Source: Aneurinibacillus danicus
Lineage (GTDB): Bacteria; Bacillota; Bacilli; Aneurinibacillales; Aneurinibacillaceae
Length of the DNA: 42,210 nt
Assembly (NCBI RefSeq): GCF_007991215.1
Contig: NZ_BJXX01000058.1
Location: 1 to 42,210 of the forward strand
Direction of reading: 5' to 3'
The translations under genes and the position numbers were made by a program. Positions 24,315-33,423 of this stretch are shown piece after piece. Positions within the stretch are counted from its first letter, which is position 1. Each line of letters begins with the position of its first letter. A model generated the notes under the pieces. It did not search any database. It was not told the origin of the DNA and saw only the letters and a program-made list of their open reading frames with translations.

Positions 24315-24843
24315 CGCTGTTGCCTCCTTGTTCGGGATATTGAAGCGCCTGGGCCAGCTTTTTGCGTGCCCGGCTCAGGCGGGATTTGACCGTTCCTTCG
24401 GGTAGTGCCAGCAATTTTCCCACTTCTTTCACTGACAAATTCTCGAAATAATAAAGAATCACAGGAAGACGGAGTTCGTCCTCAAGTGCATCCACGATTT
24501 CTTGTACTTCTATCGTTCGTTCCATCGCTTGCAGGGATGATTCATTTGCTGCGGTATGTATTGTTTCTGTAGGGATGAAGCGGCGCTTCTCTTGAAGAAT
24601 CCGATAGCATTCATGAATAAGAATACGAATCAGCCATGTTTTGAAATACCTGGCTTCACGCAAGGAAACGATGCCTGTATATGCTTTTAGGATGGCTTCC
24701 TGGATGGCATCCGCACATGCGTCATCTGCTTTTACGATGGAACGGGCAATGCGGTAAAGCGAGACCTCGTTCTGTTTAATTAGACGACTGAAAGCCTCTT
24801 TGTCTCCTTTTTGCGCCCGCATCACCTCTTGCTTCTCATGCAA
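24307..24843 (-). CDS. ECF RNA polymerase sigma factor (sigma-70 family)
   Basis: A 178-residue ECF sigma with region 2 (DKEAFSRLIKQNEVSLYRIA and DAIQEAILKAY, typical core binding) and region 4 (LPVILYYFENLSVKEVGKLLALPEGTVKSRLSRARKKLAQ) for -35 recognition. It is similar to SigV/SigM-type sigmas of Bacillales. GGAGGAGAG precedes the ATG. It is transcribed with its anti-sigma partner, and an ECF-type promoter lies just upstream, so it probably controls its own operon. Confidence 0.9.
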   Translation of the reverse strand: MHEKQEVMRAQKGDKEAFSRLIKQNEVSLYRIARSIVKADDACADAIQEAILKAYTGIVSLREARYFKTWLIRILIHECYRILQEKRRFIPTETIHTAANESSLQAMERTIEVQEIVDALEDELRLPVILYYFENLSVKEVGKLLALPEGTVKSRLSRARKKLAQALQYPEQGGNSDE

Positions 24844-24873
24844 TCTGCTCTCCTCCTCTGTATGCTCTATTTA

Positions 24874-24902
24874 TTAGACAGCCGGGAGGTCGTTTCGGTT
24901 CA
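24874..24902 (-). promoter_or_regulatory. Predicted ECF-type autoregulated promoter
   Basis: Reading the minus strand, TGAACC (24902-24897) is followed after 17 bases by GTCTAA (24879-24874). This resembles ECF promoters with a TGAAC-type -35 and CGTC-type -10. It lies about 30 bases before the sigma gene. Confidence 0.55.
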
Positions 24903-24911
24903 GTAGATAAT

Positions 24912-24952
24912 AAAAAAAGCTTCTTTGCATTTTTGGGCAGAAAAGCTTTTTG
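24912..24952. terminator. AT-rich hairpin between divergent transcripts
   Basis: AAAAAAGCTTCT pairs with AGAAAAGCTTTTT around a 15-base loop, followed by a short T run on the plus strand. It sits between the minus-strand sigma promoter and the plus-strand promoter at 24950-24979. No gene on either strand clearly ends here. Confidence 0.4.
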
Positions 24953-24979
24953 CGTGTTTTGGGAGGTAGAGGCTATAAT
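24950..24979 (+). promoter_or_regulatory. sigma-A promoter of the membrane protein gene
   Basis: TTGCGT and TATAAT are separated by 18 bases, 74 bases before the ATG at 25053. Confidence 0.5.
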
Positions 24980-25052
24980 GAAAGGAGTGCCTGCTTTCTT
25001 CTTAATTCCGTATTTTCTGTTTCATCGATAAAGCAAAGGCCGGGGGAGTGAA

Positions 25053-25634
25053 ATGGAAAGTTTGATAGCGATTCTTTTACTTGCACCGCTGTTGTTTGTG
25101 CCGTTGCTGCCGATGTTTTTACGGTATGTGCAGGGAACACATGCAGGAGATGAGGCATGGAAACTCGCTTTATTTTTGTTCCTGGGGAGCGCCTTTTTCT
25201 TTATCATGATTGATTTATTTACCGTACCTCTCCATGTTACTTCCGGAAACGGAAACCTGGCGCTGCTTGTCATGGCTCCTGCGGTAGTAGGCATCGTTCT
25301 CTTTGCAACGATGGTGGGGATTTTTGTGTCCAGGCTGCTCCGAAGACAGGGGAAAGCGCTAATTCGTGGCTTTCTGCTTGGTGACGTCCTCCTGCTGGGC
25401 TTGATGATTATAGGCGAAGTGTGGTTTGTAAGAGATTCACTTGCACAATTTGATGGGGAAGCGGGCATTCTTGCTGCCCATTTATTCCGCTTCGGAATGC
25501 TGAACCAGTACACCAATACGTTATATTTTAATATGTTTACATTTTTGATTCCCATCCTAATCGCCGCACTGATAGGCGGAGTAAGTGCGATGGAAGAAGC
25601 TGGAGACACGAAGAGGGTGGAGAAAATGCTATAA
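25053..25634 (+). CDS. Hypothetical polytopic membrane protein
   Basis: A 193-residue protein with five probable membrane spans (about 4-24, 38-56, 69-92, 102-124 and 160-182). The N-terminus reads MESLIAILLLAPLLFVPLLP, and a short acidic/basic tail ends the chain. GGGGGAG sits just before the ATG. No motif or family was recognised. It lies between the ECF sigma unit and the SDR/acoR genes, 47 bases before the SDR ATG, so co-transcription with the SDR is possible. Confidence 0.7.
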   Translation: MESLIAILLLAPLLFVPLLPMFLRYVQGTHAGDEAWKLALFLFLGSAFFFIMIDLFTVPLHVTSGNGNLALLVMAPAVVGIVLFATMVGIFVSRLLRRQGKALIRGFLLGDVLLLGLMIIGEVWFVRDSLAQFDGEAGILAAHLFRFGMLNQYTNTLYFNMFTFLIPILIAALIGGVSAMEEAGDTKRVEKML

Positions 25635-25681
25635 ATTGTTCCGCGAAACGCACCCATGAGAATAGAAAAGGAGAAGATAGA

Positions 25682-26437
25682 ATGATCTCATTTGATTTTA
25701 CGGACAAAATTGTTGTCGTAACCGGAGCAGGGCAGGGAATCGGTGAAGGAGTCGCCCGCGCATACGCGGACCACGGCGCCAAAGTTGTACTGGCCGATCG
25801 GAACGAGAATGAAGGCAGGCGGGTGGAAGCGTCGATTCACGAAGCGGGAGGCGAGGCGCGGTTCGTGTTGACCGACGTAAGTCAGCCGGAACAGATTGAA
25901 GCGCTGATAAAACAGGTTGAGGCCTGGTATGGCCGATTGGATATTATGATTAATAACGCGGGGGTTTCGCGCTTTATGTCCCCATATGAGATAACGGTTG
26001 AAGAATGGGACGAAATCATTAACATTAATTTGCGCGGCGTATTCTTAGGGGCACGCGAAGCCGCGAAAGTCATGCGCAAGAACGGCGGAGGATCTATCGT
26101 CAACATCGCATCAACGCGCGCATTCATGTCCGAGCCGGATTCGGAAGCGTATGCGGCATCCAAGGGAGGCATCTTTGCATTAACGCATGCGCTGGCGCTT
26201 TCATTTGCCGAGGACCATATTCAGGTGAATGCCATCAGTCCGGGCTGGATTGAGGCGCATGATTACGAAGGACTGCGTGATATCGATCATAAGCAGCATC
26301 CATCCAAGCGGGTCGGCAAGCCGGAAGACATTGCACGCGCCTGCTTGTATTTAACGAGTGTGGATAACGAATTCATTAACGGCGAGAACCTTATCATCGA
26401 TGGCGGTATGACCCGGAAAATGATGTATGAAAGCTAG
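25682..26437 (+). CDS. SDR family oxidoreductase next to acoR
   Basis: A 251-residue classical SDR. The cofactor loop is TGAGQGIG (14-21) and Asp39 ends the second strand, which favours NAD(H). NNAG is at 91-94, and the catalytic Ser144, Tyr157 and Lys161 (SEAYAASKGG) are present. The C-terminal part is slightly unusual (GWIEAHDYEGLRDIDHKQHP). The ATG has AAAAGGAGAAG before it. It lies just before acoR and could be an acetoin or diol dehydrogenase, but its sequence resembles generic glucose-1-dehydrogenase/3-oxoacyl reductase types and gives no proof. Confidence 0.88.
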   Translation: MISFDFTDKIVVVTGAGQGIGEGVARAYADHGAKVVLADRNENEGRRVEASIHEAGGEARFVLTDVSQPEQIEALIKQVEAWYGRLDIMINNAGVSRFMSPYEITVEEWDEIININLRGVFLGAREAAKVMRKNGGGSIVNIASTRAFMSEPDSEAYAASKGGIFALTHALALSFAEDHIQVNAISPGWIEAHDYEGLRDIDHKQHPSKRVGKPEDIARACLYLTSVDNEFINGENLIIDGGMTRKMMYES

Positions 26438-26490
26438 AAAGAGATACTTTTGTTCGGTTGAATAAAACAGAAATTTCAGATAACATAAGA

Positions 26491-28386
26491 ATGGAAATGA
26501 TTATGCGCAAAGGATGGTGCTGTGAGTTGATAACGGAAATGGTATCGCAGCGTCAGTGGGAAAGGTTTGTGCAGGAAGGTGTGCTGGACGAATCACGCCT
26601 GCACGCCCGTATTTCGGAGTCATGGGCACTGTGTCAGCGGGCCGGCGTAAATCCATATCTGGAGAAAGCGCCGCACGTGCTCGAACCGGATGAGTTAACG
26701 GAACGCAGACGGGACAATCTTAATCTGCTGGATATTGCCTTGCCTTACGTGAAGAAATTATATGCATCCATCCGCGGCTCGGGTTCATTGGTGCTGCTCG
26801 TCGACCCCGACGGATATGTATTGGCGCTATACGGGGACGGGGACATTCGGCAGTTTGCGCAAACCATCAACTTTGTCGAAGGTGTAAAATGGACGGAAGA
26901 AGAAGTAGGGACCAATGCGATCGGTACCGCCCTCCGTACCGGGGAAGCCATCGCGCTTACGGGAGCCGAGCATTTTTCAATTGTATCACACAGCTGGACA
27001 TGCTCGGCAGCTCCGATCCGTGGCGAGCAGGGTAAAATACTCGGCGTACTTGATATTTCCGGACCTGCACAGACGGCTCATCCTCATACGCTCGGTGCCG
27101 TCGTTTCCTGCGCCTATGTAATTGAACAGGAATGGAAAATGCAAGCACAGCAGGATCGGCTGGAGCTTTTACAGTTGGCCTGCGGCTCGCTTTCTTCTCC
27201 CGCTCCGCTATTGATTTGCGACCGGAACGACCGTGTCATTGCGGCAAGCGCGGCCGTCCGAGAGCGGGATGTTTTCTGTACGGGAAAAAGTGCCGCCGCC
27301 GTATTGAATGAGAACGGATACAACGAGCGCGCGCGCACGCCGCTTTATTCCGCATCTGGTAACCGTTTGCTTGGCAGTTGCCTGGTGCTAGCGGAGCAGA
27401 CGGCTTCTTCCGCCGTTTCATTTGCATCTTCGTCGGCATTTTGTTTTAACGGGGTTACCGGAAAAAGTAAGCGTTTTCAAAAACTGCTGACGGAAACGAG
27501 ACGGGCGGCGGAAACGGATGCTACGGTACACATCCAGGGGGAAAGCGGGACAGGAAAGGAATTGATTGCTCGTGCGCTTCATGAAAACAGTTCGCGGCGG
27601 GACGGACCGTTTATAGCGGTGAACTGTGGCGCTATTGCACCTGATCTGCTCGAAAGCGAACTGTTCGGGTATGCGGACGGGGCTTTTACCGGCGCGCGGC
27701 GGAATGGCCGCAAAGGCAGGCTGGAGCAGGCCAACGGCGGGACGCTTTTTCTGGACGAAATCGGAGAAATTCCTCCGGCCATGCAGGTGGCGCTTCTGCG
27801 TGCGCTGCAGGAGAGGGAAATTACACCGGTTGGTGCGGACAGATCGGTGCCGCTCGATATTCGGATTGTGACGGCCACGCACCGCAATTTGCAGCAAATG
27901 GTCCGGGACGGGAAATTTCGTGAAGATTTGTTTTATCGGTTGTATGTCGTTCCGCTACACGTACCGCCGCTTAGGGAACGCCGCGAAGACATTCCCGATC
28001 TTATCCGCCATTTCTGCCGTGAATCCGGTTGGTGTGCTGTATTTCCGAAGGACATTATGGAACGGCTTACGATGTATCGGTGGCCCGGAAATATTCGGGA
28101 GCTATTCAATGTGCTGGAGCGGATGCGAATTGCGGCAGGAGGAGGAGTTCCGAGCATGGAGGATTTTATGCTTCCGGAAGAGACGGAAATCGATGTTCCA
28201 CAGGATTCAGCAACAGAATCAGCAGGAGTGAAAATACCGACCGGTCTAACTTATCGGGAAGAGCTTGAGCGTCGGGAGATTATGCAGGCGCTGCGCAAGA
28301 CAGGAGGGAACGTACGGCTGGCGGCACGGCTGATGGATATTCCCCGCAGCACTTTATACCGAAAAGTGAAAAAATTCAATTTGTAA
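26491..28386 (+). CDS. acoR: Sigma-54-dependent transcriptional activator AcoR
   Basis: About 631 residues. The N-terminal part (WERFVQEGVLDESRLHARISESW) and the following GAF sensor region are typical of AcoR, which senses acetoin. The AAA+ domain has Walker A GESGTGKE near 350, an intact GAFTGAR loop near 396 for contact with sigma-54, and Walker B GGTLFLDEIGEIP near 420. A Fis-type helix-turn-helix (NVRLAARLMDIPRSTLYRKVK) ends the chain. The start is uncertain: the frame opens at TTG 26458, with ATGs at 26491, 26503 and 26539 and a TTG at 26527, and none has a strong ribosome site. acoABCL with a sigma-54 promoter follows. Confidence 0.9.
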   Translation: MEMIMRKGWCCELITEMVSQRQWERFVQEGVLDESRLHARISESWALCQRAGVNPYLEKAPHVLEPDELTERRRDNLNLLDIALPYVKKLYASIRGSGSLVLLVDPDGYVLALYGDGDIRQFAQTINFVEGVKWTEEEVGTNAIGTALRTGEAIALTGAEHFSIVSHSWTCSAAPIRGEQGKILGVLDISGPAQTAHPHTLGAVVSCAYVIEQEWKMQAQQDRLELLQLACGSLSSPAPLLICDRNDRVIAASAAVRERDVFCTGKSAAAVLNENGYNERARTPLYSASGNRLLGSCLVLAEQTASSAVSFASSSAFCFNGVTGKSKRFQKLLTETRRAAETDATVHIQGESGTGKELIARALHENSSRRDGPFIAVNCGAIAPDLLESELFGYADGAFTGARRNGRKGRLEQANGGTLFLDEIGEIPPAMQVALLRALQEREITPVGADRSVPLDIRIVTATHRNLQQMVRDGKFREDLFYRLYVVPLHVPPLRERREDIPDLIRHFCRESGWCAVFPKDIMERLTMYRWPGNIRELFNVLERMRIAAGGGVPSMEDFMLPEETEIDVPQDSATESAGVKIPTGLTYREELERREIMQALRKTGGNVRLAARLMDIPRSTLYRKVKKFNL

Positions 28387-28426
28387 ATGGGAGCGGGAGA
28401 CCGTTCCCTTTTTGTTTCATGAATGC

Positions 28427-28497
28427 TTGAGACGGCTGTAATTCCCCTGTGGACAAATTGAGACAAAATGAGACAATCTAAGACCGTTTCTCATTTT
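28427..28497. promoter_or_regulatory. Predicted AcoR upstream activating region
   Basis: TTGAGAC occurs at 28427-28433 and 28458-28464, and ATGAGAC at 28468-28474. An inverted ATGAGAA follows, read from TTTCTCATT at 28488 onward. AAAATGAGA and TCTCATTTT form a spaced inverted repeat. The cluster lies 60-130 bases before the -24 element, the usual place for sigma-54 activator sites. Confidence 0.6.
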
Positions 28498-28538
28498 ATC
28501 CCGGTTTGTACTTGTAAAGAAACACAAAAGCCTTGATT

Positions 28539-28552
28539 TGTAAGCGTTATCA
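28539..28552 (+). promoter_or_regulatory. Predicted cre site (CcpA)
   Basis: TGTAAGCGTTATCA fits TGWAANCGNTNWCA at all defined positions. It ends two bases before the -24 TTGGCA, so bound CcpA would cover or crowd the sigma-54 promoter and prevent acetoin use while sugar is present. Confidence 0.72.
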
Positions 28553-28554
28553 AG

Positions 28555-28571
28555 TTGGCATGCTATTTGCA
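28555..28571 (+). promoter_or_regulatory. sigma-54 (-24/-12) promoter of acoABCL
   Basis: TTGGCATGCTATTTGCA has GG at 28557-28558 and GC at 28569-28570, the canonical spacing. It lies 86 bases before acoA. AcoR-dependent sigma-54 promoters are known for acetoin operons in Bacillus. Confidence 0.88.
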
Positions 28572-28656
28572 CATAAATAAGGCAAACAGATTGTTCATCT
28601 GCTTTAGGTGTGGCTTCTTTGTTTCTTATCCATTTTGATAGAAGGAGGCGCTTTGT

Positions 28657-29649
28657 ATGAGTATGGCACAGACACAAAACCAGGAACTGTCGAAAGAGCA
28701 GGCGCAGTGGATGTATCAAAAAGTGATGGAAATTCGCAAGTTTGAAGATCGGGTGCATGGTTTGTTCGGAGAAGGGAAGCTTCCCGGGTTTGTTCACCTG
28801 TACGCCGGGGAGGAAGCGGTAGCGGTCGGCGTATGCGCACACCTCGACGACAATGACAGCATCACCAGCACGCACCGCGGTCACGGGCATTGCATTGCCA
28901 AAGGCTGTGACCTGGACGGCATGATGGCCGAATTGTACGGCAAAGCGACAGGCCTTTGCAAAGGCAAGGGCGGCTCTATGCACATTGCCGATGTCAGCAA
29001 AGGCATGCTTGGCGCCAACGGCATTGTCGGCGGCGGCTTCCCGCTGGCCTGCGGCTCGGCCCTGACGGCGAAAATTAAGCAAACCGGCGCGGTGACCGTC
29101 TGCTTTTTCGGTGACGGAGCTAACAATGAAGGCACATTCCATGAAGGCATCAATCTTGCTTCTATTTGGAAGCTGCCGGTTGTATTCGTCGCCGAGAACA
29201 ACGGCTATGCCGAAGCGACGCCGTTTCACTATGCGTCCAGCTGCACCAATATTGCCGATCGGGCGGCGGCATATAATATTCCAAGCGTCGTTGTTGATGG
29301 CAAAGATACGATGGCGGTGTACCGTGCCGCCAAAGAAGCGGTGGAACGGGCGCGCCGCGGAGAAGGCCCTACACTTATCGAATGCAAAACCTACCGTAAT
29401 TACGGTCACTTCGAAGGAGACGCGCAAACATACAAAGTTGAAGAAGAGCGGCGCGGGCACTTGAACGAGCAGGATGCGATCGGACTGTTCAGAAATTACC
29501 TTCTCAAGCAAAATCTCATGTCTGAAGCGGAGATGGATGAGATTGATACGCAGGTAGACGAAGCGGTGGAACGGGCGGTCGCCTTCGCCGAGCAGAGTCC
29601 GTATCCTGGCGAAGACGATTTGTATACCGATGTGTACGTATCCTATTAA
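28657..29649 (+). CDS. acoA: Acetoin dehydrogenase E1 component, alpha subunit
   Basis: A 330-residue thiamine-diphosphate-dependent E1 alpha subunit. With AcoB it cleaves acetoin and passes the acetyl unit to the lipoyl E2. The TPP motif GDGANNEGTF...VFVAENN is complete (about 150-180), and the N-terminal segment KVMEIRKFEDRVHGLFGEGKLPGFVHLYAGEEA is typical of the AcoA group. AAGGAGG precedes the ATG. It is first in the acoABCL operon behind a sigma-54 promoter. Branched-chain or pyruvate E1 alpha are alternatives, but the acoR neighbour argues for acetoin. Confidence 0.93.
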   Translation: MSMAQTQNQELSKEQAQWMYQKVMEIRKFEDRVHGLFGEGKLPGFVHLYAGEEAVAVGVCAHLDDNDSITSTHRGHGHCIAKGCDLDGMMAELYGKATGLCKGKGGSMHIADVSKGMLGANGIVGGGFPLACGSALTAKIKQTGAVTVCFFGDGANNEGTFHEGINLASIWKLPVVFVAENNGYAEATPFHYASSCTNIADRAAAYNIPSVVVDGKDTMAVYRAAKEAVERARRGEGPTLIECKTYRNYGHFEGDAQTYKVEEERRGHLNEQDAIGLFRNYLLKQNLMSEAEMDEIDTQVDEAVERAVAFAEQSPYPGEDDLYTDVYVSY

Positions 29650-29679
29650 TCTACCAAATCGAAAACGGAGGTGCTCGTG

Positions 29680-30714
29680 ATGACAAGAGAAATTACTTTT
29701 GCGGAAGCGGTACGGGAAGCGATGCAGACAGCGATGCGGGAAAATCCTGACGTGATCTTAATGGGAGAAGACGTGGCCGGCGGTGCGGATGTGGAACACT
29801 TGCTGGAGGACGAAGCCTGGGGGGGCGTGATGGGTGTCACGAAAGGTCTGGTTCAAGAGTTTGGCCGCATGCGGGTACTAGATACGCCGATTAGCGAAGC
29901 AGCATACATCGGAGCTGCAGTGACGGCTGCGGCGACGGGACTACGTCCGATTGCAGAGCTAATGTTCAATGATTTTATTGGCTGCTGCCTCGACCAGGTA
30001 ATGAATCAGGGCGCCAAGCTGCGCTATATGTTTGGAGGGAAAGCGCAGGTTCCGGTGACGATTCGCACGATGCACGGGGCTGGATATCGGGCGGCGGCAC
30101 AGCATTCGCAGAGTCTGTATGGAATGTTTACTCATATTCCGGGCATTAAGGTTGTTGTGCCATCCACGCCGTATGATGCAAAAGGGCTGCTGCTAGCGTC
30201 AATCGAAGACAACGACCCGGTCATTTTCTTCGAAGATAAAACGCTCTATAACATGAAAGGCGAAGTGCCGGATGCAAAATACATCGTCCCGCTTGGCAAG
30301 GCCGACATCAAACGGGAAGGAGCGGACATTACGATCGTAGCCATCGGTAAGCAGGTACACACCGCACTGGAGGCGGCAGAGCAGCTGGCCGTGCGAGGAA
30401 TCGAAGCCGAGGTTGTCGACCCGCGCAGCCTTTCACCGCTGGATGAAGATACGATTCTCGGTTCGGTAGCAAAGACCAACCGCCTTATCATCATCGATGA
30501 AGCGAATCCGCGCTGCAGTGCCGCTACAGACATCTCGGCGCTTGTAGCGGATAAAGGATTCGACTCGCTGGATGCGCCGATTAAGCTGATTACCGGACCG
30601 CATACGCCGGTGCCGTTCTCACCGGTGCTTGAAGATATTTATCTGCCAAATGCGCAGAAGGTTATCAAGGCAGTCTCCGAGTTGATTGGCGACGAATCGA
30701 TTCTGGCTGTATAA
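29680..30714 (+). CDS. acoB: Acetoin dehydrogenase E1 component, beta subunit
   Basis: A 344-residue E1 beta subunit with the transketolase pyrimidine-binding domain (ITFAEAVREAMQTAMRENPDVILMGEDV at the start) and a C-terminal transketolase domain with EAEVVDPRSLSPLDEDTI. It forms a tetramer with AcoA. The frame opens at 29671, but GGAGGTG at 29667-29673 selects ATG 29680. A hairpin separates it from acoC. Confidence 0.93.
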   Translation: MTREITFAEAVREAMQTAMRENPDVILMGEDVAGGADVEHLLEDEAWGGVMGVTKGLVQEFGRMRVLDTPISEAAYIGAAVTAAATGLRPIAELMFNDFIGCCLDQVMNQGAKLRYMFGGKAQVPVTIRTMHGAGYRAAAQHSQSLYGMFTHIPGIKVVVPSTPYDAKGLLLASIEDNDPVIFFEDKTLYNMKGEVPDAKYIVPLGKADIKREGADITIVAIGKQVHTALEAAEQLAVRGIEAEVVDPRSLSPLDEDTILGSVAKTNRLIIIDEANPRCSAATDISALVADKGFDSLDAPIKLITGPHTPVPFSPVLEDIYLPNAQKVIKAVSELIGDESILAV

Positions 30715-30734
30715 GCAAATAAGGACGGATAACA

Positions 30735-30758
30735 GGAAGGCAGGATGCCCTGCCTTCC
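30735..30758 (+). other. Perfect 10-bp hairpin between acoB and acoC
   Basis: GGAAGGCAGG and CCTGCCTTCC flank the four-base loop ATGC. No T run follows. It probably acts as an mRNA processing or stability element that sets E1 against E2 levels. A leaky terminator is less likely. Confidence 0.6.
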
Positions 30759-30780
30759 GATCTCAAGGGAGGGTGAGACA

Positions 30781-32028
30781 TTGGCGGTAAATGTAATCAT
30801 GCCGAAGCTGGGCATGGGAATGAAAGAAGGTACGGTCGTTGAATGGAAAAAGGCAGAGGGCGATGAGGTAGCTAAGGGAGATGTCGTTGTCGTTATCAGT
30901 TCGGAAAAGATTGAGATGGAAGTAGAAGCATCCGGGGACGGGGTACTGCTTGATATTGTCGTCGAAGCCGGAGAAGTGGTACCGATTGGCACTGTACTTG
31001 GCCATATCGGCCAACCTGGAGAGAAGATTGAGAGAAGGGAAGCGGTAAAGTCCTTCACTACCGAAGTAAGTCAGCCTAAATCGAAACCGGATAGTGGCCA
31101 AATCAGCGCTTTCGCATCCAGAAAAAGCGGCGTGAAAATTTCGCCCGTTGCGCGCAAAATGGCGGAAGCCGCCGGATTGAATATCGAGAATCTTAACGGA
31201 ACGGGGCCAGGCGGTCGTATTACAAAAGAAGATGTAGAGCAGGCAATCGAACAGCAAAAAAAAGCCGAAGCGGCAGCCGCACGGCAGGTCGTCTTGCTGG
31301 ATGCGCGTCGTGAGAACACATCTCCTAAAGAAGAGACGAAAACAGCACCTGTGATCGGTATGCGCAAAGTCATCGCGCAGCGTATGCATGAAAGCTTGCG
31401 GGACAGCGCGCAGTTGACAATGACGACACGGGCGGACGTCACGGATTTATTGACGCTCAAAAAGCAGGCCGCTCTTGAGGTGGAGAGTCGGCCGAAAGTG
31501 GAAGATAAGTTGACGGTGACCGATTTTATTGCCCGGGCAGTAGTGCTCGCGCTTGTGAAACATCCTCGTATGAACAGTGCGTACACAGAAAGCGGAATTG
31601 AGACATACGCTCATGTCCATCTTGGCATTGCGGTTGCACTGGAAAACGGGCTGGTCGTTCCGGTGATTCGCTATGCAGAACAGATGTCGGTGCTGGAGTT
31701 GTCCCGTGCAATTCGCACATTGAGCCGGCGGGCCAGAGAGAATCAGCTTAGTTCGGAAGAGATGGCAGGATCAACCTTTACGCTTACCAATCTTGGCTCT
31801 TACAGCATCGAGACGTTTACCCCTATCTTGAATCCGCCGGAAGCAGGGATTCTCGGTATTGGTGCGGCCCATGATATGCCCGTATACATCGATGATCTGT
31901 TGCATCGGCGCAGTCTGCTCCCGCTTAGCCTGACGTTTGATCATCGTGTCTTGGACGGAGCACCCGCAGCTGCATTTCTTGAAACGGTTAAAGATTATCT
32001 TGAACATCCGTACAGGATGCTATTGTAA
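30781..32028 (+). CDS. acoC: Acetoin dehydrogenase E2 (dihydrolipoamide acetyltransferase)
   Basis: A 415-residue E2 with a single N-terminal lipoyl domain (about 1-75, lipoyl Lys in SEKIEMEVEASGDG), a peripheral subunit-binding domain (KISPVARKMAEAAGLNIENL, near 119-155), and a C-terminal catalytic acyltransferase domain with LTFDHRVLDGAPAAAFL near 380. It moves the acetyl group to CoA. The start is TTG at 30781 with AAGGGAGGGTGA upstream; a frame open from 30745 passes through the hairpin and is not a good start. Confidence 0.92.
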   Translation: MAVNVIMPKLGMGMKEGTVVEWKKAEGDEVAKGDVVVVISSEKIEMEVEASGDGVLLDIVVEAGEVVPIGTVLGHIGQPGEKIERREAVKSFTTEVSQPKSKPDSGQISAFASRKSGVKISPVARKMAEAAGLNIENLNGTGPGGRITKEDVEQAIEQQKKAEAAAARQVVLLDARRENTSPKEETKTAPVIGMRKVIAQRMHESLRDSAQLTMTTRADVTDLLTLKKQAALEVESRPKVEDKLTVTDFIARAVVLALVKHPRMNSAYTESGIETYAHVHLGIAVALENGLVVPVIRYAEQMSVLELSRAIRTLSRRARENQLSSEEMAGSTFTLTNLGSYSIETFTPILNPPEAGILGIGAAHDMPVYIDDLLHRRSLLPLSLTFDHRVLDGAPAAAFLETVKDYLEHPYRMLL

Positions 32029-32039
32029 GGGGGAGACAA

Positions 32040-33419
32040 GTGGATACGATTGCGATTATCGGCGGCGGTCCGGCGGGGTATGTCGCAGCCATAACGGCGG
32101 CCCGTCAGGACAAACACGTCGTGCTTATCGAAGAAGCGGAACTTGGCGGCACGTGCTTAAACGAAGGCTGTATGCCAACCAAGTCGCTGCTTGAGAGCGC
32201 CGAGATATATGGAAATGTAAAGCGTGCGAAACGCTTCGGCATCTCCTTGCCGGAAGAGGAAGTGCGGATCGACTGGAGGCGCGTACAGCAGTACAAAGAC
32301 AACACGGTCAAAAAACTTGTCCTCGGCGTACGGCATTTAATGAAAAAGAATAGAATTGAGGTCATCCGGGGAACGGCGTCGTTCGTAAACGATCATTTGC
32401 TTCAAGTCGAAACGAAGGAAGGCACACAAGAGATTGCGGCAAATCGCTATATTATTGCTGCAGGCTCGGAGCCGATTGCGCTGCCGTTCGCCCCGTTTGA
32501 CGGGGAATGGATTCTGCACAGCAAGCATGCCATCGCTCTGTCTAAGCTACCGGAATCGCTCGTCATTGTTGGCGGAGGTGTCATCGGCTGCGAGTTTGCC
32601 AGCATTTATAGTCGAATGGGCTGCGAGGTCACGGTGATAGAGATGGGAGATCACATTCTACCGGAGGAAGACGCCGATATCGCTGAAACGCTTCAGGCAC
32701 AGCTGAAAAAAGACGGAGTAACCGTCTATGCGTCCGCACGGCTGGAAGAGTTGGATAAAGCGAACCGATTGGCTGTAATCCGGCAGGGAGAGGTGAGGAT
32801 CGAGAAGCAGGCTGACTGCGTACTGGTGGCTATTGGTCGCAAGCCCCGTACGGAACAGCTTGGACTTGATCGCGCCGGTATCATGTATACGGAACACGGC
32901 ATTGAAGTAGATGAAGAGATGCGGACGAACATACCTCATATTTACGCATGTGGCGATATCGTAGGAGGTGTTCAACTGGCCCATCTTGCCTTTCATGAAG
33001 GGGAGATCGCCGCACTGAACGCCTGTGGAATGTCGCGTCAGGTCAACCACCGAACCATTCCGCGCTGCATCTATACATGGCCGGAAGTTGCCGGTGTCGG
33101 ATTGACCGAACGGCAAGCGCGGGCCAAGTACGGCGATGTTCGTATTGGCGAGTTTTCCTTCCATGCCAATGGTAAAGCGCTCATTCTTCAAGAACAAACC
33201 GGAAAAGTGAAAGTCATTACGGAGCCGTCATTCCAGGAGATTCTCGGTATCTCGATCGTAGGACCGCGCGCAACGGAGCTGATTGGCCAGGGAACGCTTA
33301 TCATGTATACGGAAATGACGGTGGATACGATGGGAGACTTCTTAGCCGCGCACCCGACGCTTGCGGAAGCCATTCAGGAAGCGGTGCGTGCCGCCACAGG
33401 GGCGGCCGTACATATCTAA
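32040..33419 (+). CDS. acoL: Dihydrolipoyl dehydrogenase (E3)
   Basis: A 459-residue FAD flavoprotein that reoxidises the dihydrolipoyl arm with NAD+. It has the FAD motif GGGPAGYVAA at the N-terminus, the redox disulfide GGTCLNEGCMPTK (about 37-49), a second nucleotide-binding site GGGVIGCEFASIYSRMG, and the C-terminal HAHPTLAEA-type active site (here AAHPTLAEAIQEAV). There is no added lipoyl domain. The start is GTG with AAGGGGGAG before it, 11 bases after acoC. Confidence 0.92.
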   Translation: MDTIAIIGGGPAGYVAAITAARQDKHVVLIEEAELGGTCLNEGCMPTKSLLESAEIYGNVKRAKRFGISLPEEEVRIDWRRVQQYKDNTVKKLVLGVRHLMKKNRIEVIRGTASFVNDHLLQVETKEGTQEIAANRYIIAAGSEPIALPFAPFDGEWILHSKHAIALSKLPESLVIVGGGVIGCEFASIYSRMGCEVTVIEMGDHILPEEDADIAETLQAQLKKDGVTVYASARLEELDKANRLAVIRQGEVRIEKQADCVLVAIGRKPRTEQLGLDRAGIMYTEHGIEVDEEMRTNIPHIYACGDIVGGVQLAHLAFHEGEIAALNACGMSRQVNHRTIPRCIYTWPEVAGVGLTERQARAKYGDVRIGEFSFHANGKALILQEQTGKVKVITEPSFQEILGISIVGPRATELIGQGTLIMYTEMTVDTMGDFLAAHPTLAEAIQEAVRAATGAAVHI

Positions 33420-33423
33420 AATG

